A stretch of DNA of 8,210 nt from Actinomycetota bacterium. GTDB lineage: Bacteria; Actinomycetota; UBA4738; HRBIN12. The position numbers and the translations under genes are program-made. Shown in pieces: positions 1-5,925 of the stretch. The notes beneath the pieces were generated by a model that had not been told where the DNA came from, made no database searches, and worked only from the letters and a program-made list of their open reading frames with translations. Within the stretch, counting starts at the first letter, position 1, and every line of letters begins with the position of its first letter. Where the stretch lies: positions 1-8,210 of the forward strand of contig VAYX01000044.1 in NCBI GenBank assembly GCA_005885325.1, given 5' to 3'.

Positions 1-515
1 TCACCGAACCGCTGCTTCAACGGCGATCGGCTGGCAACGATGCCTCCCAGCAGGTAGGGGACCACGTAGGGGAACGCGTCGAGGAACCTGAGGACGTTCC
101 GGATCAGCGCGGCCTCGAGGTCGATGGGCAATCCGTCCTCGGTCACGACACTGAGCTTGGTGGCCCGCTTGCCCAGCGACGCCCCGTACTTGCCCTCCAT
201 CAGCGTCATGTACGCGACCCACAGGACCATCGCCAGGAGCAGCGGCGGGCCACTGAGCTGGATCCGGAGGAGCCCGTTCGACGAGCTGATGCCGGCCGAG
301 AGCGCGGCGAGAGGGACGGCGACCACCGACGCGGGCAGCAGGTCGATGACGAGGGCCGTGGCCCGGGCTCCGAGGCCGGCGTATTCGGGCTCCTTGGCAG
401 GCGGCGGAGGGGTGAACCGGACGCGAGGTGTCACACCCGGCTGGGGAGGAGCGCTCGGCGTGGCCCACGTCTCGCTCGGCGTGGCCCAGGTCTCGTTCGT
501 GTCGGTCTGATCCAT
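1..515 (-). CDS. RDD family integral membrane protein (3' end cut by window edge)
   Basis: The reading frame starts at an ATG (515-513) and stays open for 171 codons to the left edge without a stop, so the C-terminus is missing. An AGGA about 6 bases upstream suits this start. Residues 1-44 are a polar, Pro-rich tail containing two copies of ETWATPS (8-14 and 15-21). Residues 45-171 read as an RDD domain: an Arg at 51 and an Asp at 58 in the first membrane segment (about 49-76), a second segment about 90-106, then the family's GKYGASLGKRATKLSVV stretch (108-124), a further Asp at 146 and a third hydrophobic segment (about 146-161). The last visible residues, KQRFG plus a codon starting GA, fit the family's usual RxGD ending, so only a few dozen residues are probably lost. 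RDD proteins sit in the cytoplasmic membrane; some members transport ions, but most have no known role. It lies downstream of a lipoprotein gene on the same strand, 128 bp away, so co-transcription is possible but not shown. Confidence 0.85.
   Translation of the reverse strand, partial: MDQTDTNETWATPSETWATPSAPPQPGVTPRVRFTPPPPAKEPEYAGLGARATALVIDLLPASVVAVPLAALSAGISSSNGLLRIQLSGPPLLLAMVLWVAYMTLMEGKYGASLGKRATKLSVVTEDGLPIDLEAALIRNVLRFLDAFPYVVPYLLGGIVASRSPLKQRFG
453..494. repeat. Two tandem 21-bp units encoding ETWATPS in the RDD protein
   Basis: Positions 453-473 and 474-494 are direct copies differing at one base (468 versus 489). The change is synonymous, Thr ACG versus ACC. On the coding (minus) strand each unit adds seven residues to the disordered N-terminal tail ahead of the first membrane segment. 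The near identity suggests a recent in-frame duplication. Confidence 0.85.
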
Positions 516-643
516 CCCTCGTCCTGCTCGCGGGCGGCGTCGTCACAGGCGGCTGGGCCGCTCATGCAGCCATCGGAACCTGGGCCGGGGACCTTGAGAG
601 CCCGCCCGGATGTGGCGGAAAGGACGGGAAGGGGTGAGCGCGC
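516..643. other. Gap between lipoprotein stop and RDD start; no clear signal
   Basis: This 128-bp stretch separates two minus-strand genes. I see an AGGA/GAGG ribosome-binding region next to the RDD start but no convincing -35/-10 pair and no stem followed by a T tract. Whether the RDD gene has its own promoter cannot be judged from sequence. Confidence 0.4.
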
Positions 644-1312
644 CTAGGTGCCGTTCAGGCAGCCAGCGACGTCCCGGGGCAATCCCGGGATCGTCAGGCC
701 GCCGCCCCCCTTCACGAAGTCGTACGGGACACCCTCCCACAGCCCGGGGAGGCCCGGATAGGCCTTCGGCGTGGTCTCGGCGCTGTTCCACTGGAACCCG
801 ATCCAGTCCGGCGAGCGCCACCCGTGCGAGCGGTAGGACGCCACGGCCGAGACCCCTCGTCCGAACCGGCGGGCCTCGACCAGGAACCGGCCCTGGAATG
901 CGGGGTCGTCCTTCGCGTAAAGCTTCACGTACCACCGTTGCACCTCCGCGATGTAGCCCTGCTCGGACGGGGGAGACTCCGGCCCCGCGAAGGACCGCAT
1001 GTCGACCACGACGAGCGGCCCGTCGACCCCGGTGGTCCGGCGGATGATCCCGAGCGGTTGGAGGTAGGGCTGGGAGCTCCGAGGCGGAGTGATCCACCCG
1101 CCGACGCACGTGGGTGTGGCGGGGCCATCGGTGGGGGGAGGCGTGGCGGGCGTCGGCGGCGGTGGAGCCGGCGAGGTGGTCGCGCCGACGACGGTCGGTG
1201 ACACCGGTGGCGGAGCGGTGACCGAGAGCGAGCCGGCGCCGTCGCGGCTGCACGCTGCCAGCGCGACGGCCGCGATGAGGACCACGGCGAGGCGGAGTCG
1301 GCGCATCGTCAC
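644..1312 (-). CDS. Hypothetical secreted lipoprotein
   Basis: This 222-residue protein starts at a GTG (1312-1310) with GGAG five bases upstream; an ATG two codons later is spaced less well. Residues 1-20 are a type II signal peptide: MTMRR, a hydrophobic core (LAVVLIAAVALAA), then the lipobox LAAC with the lipidated Cys at 21. Residues about 30-68 are a Pro/Thr/Ala-rich low-complexity linker that would hold the folded part away from the membrane. The folded part, about 69-222, is rich in aromatic residues. It carries only two cysteines, at 69 and 218, near its two ends, which could form a disulphide closing the domain. I do not recognise this domain. It ends with GCLNGT. The phosphoesterase gene starts divergently 67 bp away, and an RDD membrane protein lies downstream. 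These neighbours suggest an envelope role but give no specific function. Confidence 0.85.
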   Translation of the reverse strand: MTMRRLRLAVVLIAAVALAACSRDGAGSLSVTAPPPVSPTVVGATTSPAPPPPTPATPPPTDGPATPTCVGGWITPPRSSQPYLQPLGIIRRTTGVDGPLVVVDMRSFAGPESPPSEQGYIAEVQRWYVKLYAKDDPAFQGRFLVEARRFGRGVSAVASYRSHGWRSPDWIGFQWNSAETTPKAYPGLPGLWEGVPYDFVKGGGGLTIPGLPRDVAGCLNGT

Positions 1313-1379
1313 TCGAGCTCCATCGATGGGATCAGCGGAGGATACCGTTCCGCACGTTCCTTGATAGCCTCGGGCACCG
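1313..1379. promoter_or_regulatory. Divergent intergenic region between lipoprotein and phosphoesterase genes
   Basis: Both flanking genes start at the ends of this 67-bp stretch and are read outward, so their promoters, if separate, must lie here or overlap the coding starts. I cannot point to a convincing -35/-10 pair on either strand. A perfect 10-bp palindrome, CCATCGATGG, lies at 1320-1329 and abuts the GGAG ribosome-binding site of the lipoprotein. The phosphoesterase ATG has no strong Shine-Dalgarno sequence in front of it. Confidence 0.4.
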
Positions 1380-2801
1380 ATGCCACCCCCTCATGACTCT
1401 CCGCCGGCGGAGGCGCGCGGGGGATCCCGGTTCGAGCGCGTCCCGCACGAACGGTTATCCCGTCGCCAATTCCTGAGCCGCTCCGCGATGGGGGTTGCGG
1501 GGGCGACGCTGTTCTCGTGTACCGGCGGTAGGACGATCCCGAAGGTCACCGACACCACACCGGCGATCGACACGCAGTGGCCCATCAAGCGGGTGATCTA
1601 CCTGATGATGGAGAACCGGAGCTTCGACAACCTCTTCGGCAAGTACCCGGGCGCGAACGGGGCCACGGTGGGGCTGCAGGCCGGAAAGGAGATCCCCCTG
1701 ATCCGCTGCCCCGAGTGGCTCCCGGGCGACCTCCCACACGACCGAGCCGCCCACCTGAATTGCCTGAACGGCGGGAAGCTGGACGCGTTCGACGGCGGCA
1801 TCTACGGACCCGTGTACGCCTATTCGCAGTACGACCCGGATCAGGTCCGCAACTACTACGCGTGGGCGCAGCACTACGTGCTCTGCGACAACTTCTTCGC
1901 CTCGGTCGGCGGGCCCTCGTACCCGAACCACTTCTTCTTCGTGGCCGGACAGTCCGGCGGAGCCATCGACAACCCCGAGAACATCGAGACCACGGTCGTC
2001 GAGGGCAAGAAGTTCAAGAGCTGGGGATGCGACGCCGTCGGCAACGACGTCTTCGTGTTCGTCAAGGACGACAAGGGGAACCTCACGAAGCACGACTCCT
2101 GCTTCGACTTCCCGACGGTTCCGGACCAACTCTCGCAGATCGGTGTGGACTGGGCCTACTACGCGGCGGTGCCCGGGCAGGCCGGGTACTTCTGGAACGC
2201 TCTGAACGGGATCGGGCCGATCTTCCACGCAGACACCTTCCATGAGCACACCCGGCCGGTGGGCCAGCTGATCGCCGACATCGAGGCGAACAAGCTGCCC
2301 CCGGTCACGTGGGCCACACCGCGGTTCGAGCTTTCCGACCATCCCCCGTTCTCGACCTGCTTCGCCCAGAACTGGGTCACCGACATCGTGAACGCGGTGA
2401 TGAAGAGCGATGCATGGATGCACACGGCCATCTTCCTGGCCTGGGACGAGTGGGGAGGGTTCTACGACCACGTGCTGCCGCCGGATGTGGACGACCTCGG
2501 ACTGGGCATCCGGGTTCCGGCGCTGGTCATCTCCCCGTACGCGAAGAAGGGCCTGATCGACCACGAGGTCGGCGAGTTCTCCACGCCGCTCAAGTTCATC
2601 GAGGACAACTGGGGCCTGCCGCATCTCACTCCACGGATCGAGCGCACCCACAACTTCGAGCACGTCTTCGATTTCGGCAAGAACCCCCGCACCGACGCCG
2701 AGCCCCTCGGCCACCTGAAGTGCTACGGCAACGCTTTCGACTTCCCCGAGAACTACCCCGGTTGGGTGCCGGGCACGACGCCGGTCACCAATCCGCTCTA
2801 G
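1380..2801 (+). CDS. Tat-exported phosphoesterase (phospholipase C / acid phosphatase AcpA superfamily)
   Basis: The 473-residue product belongs to the phosphoesterase family that includes bacterial phospholipases C and Francisella acid phosphatase AcpA. These metal-dependent exported enzymes cleave phosphate esters. Residues 27-47 are a twin-arginine signal: SRRQFLSRS (27-35), a hydrophobic stretch, then LFSC (44-47), which may act as a lipobox. Family motifs follow in the expected order: MMENRSFD (76-83), with Glu78 and Asn79 as probable metal ligands; a His-Asp pair at 120-121; GPSYPNHFF (178-186), which holds the probable Ser ligand; TWATP...SDHPP (310-323); and DEWGGFYDH (356-364), with Asp356 and Glu357 as probable metal ligands. 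RVPALVISPYAKKG (378-391) is the conserved segment after the active site. The ligand roles are by analogy with AcpA, not tested. Length is usual for the short form; there is no C-terminal phospholipase C repeat domain. The start at 1380 is kept because no in-frame ATG or GTG lies before the signal. Substrate is unknown; phosphate scavenging from organic esters or lipids is most likely. Confidence 0.92.
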   Translation: MPPPHDSPPAEARGGSRFERVPHERLSRRQFLSRSAMGVAGATLFSCTGGRTIPKVTDTTPAIDTQWPIKRVIYLMMENRSFDNLFGKYPGANGATVGLQAGKEIPLIRCPEWLPGDLPHDRAAHLNCLNGGKLDAFDGGIYGPVYAYSQYDPDQVRNYYAWAQHYVLCDNFFASVGGPSYPNHFFFVAGQSGGAIDNPENIETTVVEGKKFKSWGCDAVGNDVFVFVKDDKGNLTKHDSCFDFPTVPDQLSQIGVDWAYYAAVPGQAGYFWNALNGIGPIFHADTFHEHTRPVGQLIADIEANKLPPVTWATPRFELSDHPPFSTCFAQNWVTDIVNAVMKSDAWMHTAIFLAWDEWGGFYDHVLPPDVDDLGLGIRVPALVISPYAKKGLIDHEVGEFSTPLKFIEDNWGLPHLTPRIERTHNFEHVFDFGKNPRTDAEPLGHLKCYGNAFDFPENYPGWVPGTTPVTNPL

Positions 2802-2834
2802 GATCGTGCCGGGCCGGGGAGAGGGGTGATCGTC

Positions 2835-3197
2835 ATGTCACAGCATCCAAACGTGGAGCGCATGCGCCGTGCGTACGAGGCCTTCATGAAGGGCGATGCA
2901 GAGGCGATCCGCGAGCTCCTCGCCGACGACCTCGTCTGGCACGTTCCCGGGAGGCATCGGTTCTCGGGCGACCACAACAAGGCCGAGGTGATGGCCTTGT
3001 TCGAAGAGATCATCCCGGAGTTCAACGAAGCCGGAGATCCCGTGGTCTCCACGTTCGACATCGATGCCGAGATATCTAGCCGACGACCGCTGGGCCTTCA
3101 TACGGGCTCACTGGAACCACCCACGCGAGATGGGCAAACGCTTCGCTCAGCGGGGCGTCGAGGTTCGACGAGTTCTTCTCGTAGCAGAACCAGGTAA
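2835..3197 (+). CDS. SnoaL/NTF2-like protein with a scrambled C-terminus (possible pseudogene)
   Basis: Residues 1-80 look like a SnoaL-like (nuclear transport factor 2 fold) domain: MSQHPNVERMRRAYEAFMKG, LLADDLVWHVPGRHRFSG (28-45) and a helix ending EEIIPEFNEAGDP (57-69). This fold serves as a small ketosteroid-isomerase-like enzyme or binding pocket. After DIDAEI (75-80, ending at base 3074) the frame turns into Ser/Arg-rich sequence with no family resemblance before the TAA. The family's next strand appears in the +1 frame instead, as LADDRWAFIRAHW from base 3076. Removing one base near 3075 would join the two as DAEILADDRWAF. Even in that frame the likeness fades after about base 3120. 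So I see a one-base frameshift, or a sequencing error, plus a possibly replaced 3' end. I chose the ATG at 2835, with GAGG ten bases upstream; a GTG at 2826 is an alternative. It follows the phosphoesterase by 33 bp and may be co-transcribed with it. Confidence 0.65.
   Translation: MSQHPNVERMRRAYEAFMKGDAEAIRELLADDLVWHVPGRHRFSGDHNKAEVMALFEEIIPEFNEAGDPVVSTFDIDAEISSRRPLGLHTGSLEPPTRDGQTLRSAGRRGSTSSSRSRTR
3156..3170. terminator. Short perfect hairpin between convergent genes, weak terminator candidate
   Basis: CGTCGA (3156-3161), a GGT loop and TCGACG (3165-3170) form a perfect 6-bp stem, followed on the plus strand by AGTTCTTCTC, which is only moderately T-rich. The position suits termination of plus-strand transcription before the convergent DUF1801 gene. 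The stem is short and the tract is broken, so it may be chance. Confidence 0.25.
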
Positions 3198-3244
3198 CGG
3201 TGCGGGGTCTCCCCGAAGACGGCGCGGAAGTTGCGGATGAACCT
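3191..3244 (-). pseudogene. Remnant of an AraC-family DNA-binding domain (18 codons)
   Basis: On the minus strand, in a frame overlapping the last base of the DUF1801 stop codon, 18 codons read RFIRNFRAVFGETPHRYL. This closely matches the end of the first helix-turn-helix in AraC/XylS regulators, typically xHFIRxFRAVFGETPHRYL, where the second helix contacts DNA. Upstream the frame runs into the DUF1801 gene. Downstream it continues as unlike sequence (VLLREELVEPRRP) to a stop near 3098. No second helix-turn-helix, sensor domain or start is present. It is therefore a fragment, probably left by deletion or recombination. The match is from memory of the family consensus, but 18 consecutive residues make coincidence unlikely. 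Confidence 0.6.
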
Positions 3245-3744
3245 CAGCTGACCGCCTTCTTTACGAGCGCGCCGATCCTTGCCTCCTCGGCGGCAGTCAA
3301 CTCCTTCAGCGCGAAGGCGACCGGCCACATGGCGCCTTCGTCGAGGTTCGCCTCGTCGCTGAAGCCGAACGTCGCGTACCTCGTCTTGAACTTCTGCGCG
3401 CTTTGGAAGAAGCAGACGACCTTGCCGTCCTTGGCATACGCGGGCATCCCATACCAGAGTCTCGGCGAGAGGGCCGGCGCGCTGGCTTTGATGATCGCAT
3501 GGAGCCGCTTGGCCATGGCGCGATCCGGTCCCTGCATCTCGGCGATCTTCGCGAGCACGGCGCTTTCCCCGTCCGCCTTGTCCGCGCGCGCGCCGCGGCG
3601 TCCTTCCGCCTTCAACTCTCGGGCGCGGTCCTTCATCGCGCCTCGTTCCTCGTCCGTGAATCCCTTGGACTTCTTGTTGATCGCGGTGGTGCTCTTGGCG
3701 GACTTCTGCGTGGCCTTCTTTCGAGGTTTGTCCATGGCGGCCAT
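3244..3744 (-). CDS. DUF1801 family protein (YdhG-like fold)
   Basis: This 166-residue protein has a Lys/Ala/Thr-rich N-terminal tail (residues 6-27). A conserved lead-in follows: GFTDEERGAMKDRARELKAE (28-47), DKADGESAVLAKIAEM (55-70) and DRAMAKRLHAII (74-85). The DUF1801 core then has APALSPRLWYGMPAYAKDGK (89-108), VVCFFQSAQKFKTRYATFGF (109-128) and a C-terminal helix ending LVKKAVS. DUF1801 members share the fold of Bacillus YdhG, proposed as a frataxin-like iron chaperone, but most including this subgroup have no proven activity. Length is normal and the protein looks intact. The start at 3744 is tentative: GGAGG lies 15 bases upstream, rather far, and a second in-frame ATG follows three codons later. 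It reads toward the SnoaL-like gene and lies 57 bp downstream of the acyl-CoA ligase on the same strand. In other actinobacteria such genes often sit next to AraC regulators, which fits the AraC remnant after its stop codon. Confidence 0.85.
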   Translation of the reverse strand: MAAMDKPRKKATQKSAKSTTAINKKSKGFTDEERGAMKDRARELKAEGRRGARADKADGESAVLAKIAEMQGPDRAMAKRLHAIIKASAPALSPRLWYGMPAYAKDGKVVCFFQSAQKFKTRYATFGFSDEANLDEGAMWPVAFALKELTAAEEARIGALVKKAVS

Positions 3745-3801
3745 ACTAGCTGCGGCTCGCCTCCGAGCGACGGTACGACCAGAGGACTTCGGAGACTCGT
3801 C

Positions 3802-5916
3802 CTAGCCCCGACGGGGGATGACGAGGGCGTCGACGGCGAGGCAGCCATCGACGCCCACGATCACCGGGTTCGCGTCCAGGGCCTCGATGTGCTCACCGAG
3901 GTCGTGGGCCAGCCACGACAGCGCGACCACCGCCCTGGTGAGCGAATCGATGTCGGCCGGTGGTTGCCCTCGGACCCCGTCGAGCAATGGCCGGACCTCC
4001 AATCGGTCGATGAGACGCCTGGCGCGCGCCTGGTCGAGCGGCGGCATCGCCAGGCGCCGGTCGCTCAGGACCTCGACCAGCACACCGCCCGCGGCGACGA
4101 GGACCAGCGGCCCGAACTGCTCGTCGCGAACGATGCCGAGGTGGATCTCGACGCCGGGGGGCGCCATCGCCGCGACGGTGACGGCAGAGCCGAGCGACGC
4201 GCTCAGCTCGCCGTAAGCATCGGCGAGCGACGTGCGGTCTTCGAGCCCCAGCCTCACGCCCCCCACGTCGGACTTGTGCTGGACCGCTCTGTCCGCCGTC
4301 TTCAGCGCGACCGGGAACCCGAGGCGCTCGGCCGCAGCGATTGCATCGTCGAGGGACCCCACCAACGAAACGGTCACCACGGGGATGCCGAAGTCCGAAA
4401 GCAGCGAGAGGCCCTCGGATTCGTACAACGGGTCGGCCATCGACAGGCGCTCCTGCCAGTGTTCGCGCACCGGAAGCGGTATGGGGGTCGTTCCCTCGAT
4501 CGCGGGCAACGAGCGGTGATCCCGGTAGTCGAACAGGTGCCGGAACGCCCCGAGGCCCGTCAGCGTTCCCTCCAGAACGGGGATCCCCGCATCCTCCAGG
4601 CGCGTCGCGTCGGCCCGGTCGATGCCGCTCGCGAAGTTCGACAGCATGGCGAAGGGCTTCTCGGTGACCGGAAACACCTCCTCCGCCATCCGGATGTACC
4701 CCTCGTCCGGCTGATCCTCGGTGGTCAGGTCGACGCTGAACGCCAGCGCCGCGGCATCGGTGTCCTCCAACAGCGCGCGCATGCACCCCGTGACCACCTC
4801 GTGCGCGTCTCGGCCGGTCCCCCAGAAGTCCAGAGGGTTGACCGGCAGGAGCCCCGGCTCGAGCAGTTCGGTCAACCGCCTCGTGGTCCCCTCCGAGATG
4901 CTCGCGAGCGGCACGCCCACGGCCGCCGCCGAATCGACCAGCAGCGCCCGCTCGCCCCCGGAATCGTGGACGCTGGCCAGCCCGCCGGGGCCCGCACGGC
5001 GTCCCGAACCGAACAGCGCCAGCGTGTCCGCCATCTCGTCCAGGCTCTGGACGCGCAGCACCCCGTGGGCCTCGAACAGGGCCTCGTACGCTCCGTCCTC
5101 TCCGGCAAGGGCCCCGGAGTGAGCCGTCACCATGCGCCGGGTCAGCGTCTCCTTCCCCACCTTCAGGGCCACCACCGGGACGTCCCGGTCGTTCGTCGCT
5201 CGGAGCGCCTCGACGAACCCGGCCGGGTCGCGGATCGATTCGAGGAACAGCCCGATGACCCTCGTGCTCTCGAGGGACAGCGCGTAGCCGATGTACTCGC
5301 CGACCGTAGCCCCGAGCTCCAAGCCCGACGACACCGCCACGTTGAACGAGATCGCCCGATCGTTGTGCAACAGGGCGGAGAAGGCGGAGCCGGAATGGCT
5401 GACGAACGCGACGGGCCCGGGCCGTAGCCCCTTGGGCTCGTAGAACCCCAGGGCCCGAAGGCCTTTCTCCAGGTTGGCGAACCCCATGCAGTTGCCACCG
5501 CACACCGCCATCCCGGCGCCGCGGGCGATGGCCGCCAACCGATCGGCGAGCGGCGGCGTGTCGTCGCGCGGAGCCTCGTAGCAGCTGGCGAAGATGACGG
5601 CGGAGCGAGCTCCCGCCTCTGCAACCGAGCGGAGCTGCTCCTCGAGCAGCGGGTTCCCCACCGCGAGGATGGCCAGGTCCACCGGCCGGCCGATGTCGCC
5701 GACCGCCGGGTAGCAGCGCAATCCAAGGATCTCGTCGTACTTCGGATTGACCGGATAGACGTCGCCTACGAAGTCGCCTTCGAGGAGCTCGACCAGGCTC
5801 TGGTTCCCCACCGAACCCTCGCGGACGCTCGCCCCCACGATGGCGACGGACCGCGCCTCGAGCATGGTCTGGAGCGCGCTCCGGACTTCGTCCCTCGGGC
5901 CCGGAGAACCGGTCAC
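3802..5916 (-). CDS. NDP-forming acyl-CoA ligase (acetate-CoA ligase family, fused alpha-beta subunits)
   Basis: The 704-residue protein has the full layout of ADP-forming acyl-CoA synthetases, which make acyl-CoA and ADP plus phosphate from an acid, CoA and ATP, reversibly, through a phosphohistidine. Domain 1 (about 15-140) is the Rossmann CoA-binding domain: ARSVAIVGAS (21-30) and VYPVNPKYDEILG (53-65). Domain 2 (about 165-480) is the succinyl-CoA-synthetase-like ligase part: VSHSGS (172-177) and TAHSGALAGEDGAYEALF (264-281), whose His266 is the expected phosphorylated residue, then LLPVNPLDFWG (356-366). Domain 3 (about 495-704) is the ATP-grasp part: GFPVALKT (533-540), HKSDVGGVRLGL (547-558), whose His547 is the expected relay His, and ALDANPVIV (679-687). 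There is no GNAT acetyltransferase domain as in Pat-type fusions. The start is a GTG nine bases after the oxidoreductase stop, so the two genes are almost certainly co-transcribed. An internal ATG at residue 18 is an alternative start just before the first strand. Substrate is not predictable; short or branched acids are usual. Confidence 0.93.
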   Translation of the reverse strand: MTGSPGPRDEVRSALQTMLEARSVAIVGASVREGSVGNQSLVELLEGDFVGDVYPVNPKYDEILGLRCYPAVGDIGRPVDLAILAVGNPLLEEQLRSVAEAGARSAVIFASCYEAPRDDTPPLADRLAAIARGAGMAVCGGNCMGFANLEKGLRALGFYEPKGLRPGPVAFVSHSGSAFSALLHNDRAISFNVAVSSGLELGATVGEYIGYALSLESTRVIGLFLESIRDPAGFVEALRATNDRDVPVVALKVGKETLTRRMVTAHSGALAGEDGAYEALFEAHGVLRVQSLDEMADTLALFGSGRRAGPGGLASVHDSGGERALLVDSAAAVGVPLASISEGTTRRLTELLEPGLLPVNPLDFWGTGRDAHEVVTGCMRALLEDTDAAALAFSVDLTTEDQPDEGYIRMAEEVFPVTEKPFAMLSNFASGIDRADATRLEDAGIPVLEGTLTGLGAFRHLFDYRDHRSLPAIEGTTPIPLPVREHWQERLSMADPLYESEGLSLLSDFGIPVVTVSLVGSLDDAIAAAERLGFPVALKTADRAVQHKSDVGGVRLGLEDRTSLADAYGELSASLGSAVTVAAMAPPGVEIHLGIVRDEQFGPLVLVAAGGVLVEVLSDRRLAMPPLDQARARRLIDRLEVRPLLDGVRGQPPADIDSLTRAVVALSWLAHDLGEHIEALDANPVIVGVDGCLAVDALVIPRRG

Positions 5917-5925
5917 GCCCGGAGG

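Noticed and set aside
543..1253. Minus-strand frame of 236 codons overlapping the lipoprotein gene
   Set aside because: Out-of-frame shadow; the lipoprotein frame has the signal peptide and lipobox, this one is Arg-rich noise.
1455..2714. Open minus-strand frame of about 419 codons opposite the phosphoesterase
   Set aside because: Val/Glu/Arg-rich mirror of a real gene, no recognisable domain.
3403..5427. Long open plus-strand frame opposite DUF1801 and the acyl-CoA ligase
   Set aside because: Antisense shadow; Arg/Gln/His-rich composition and no domain likeness.
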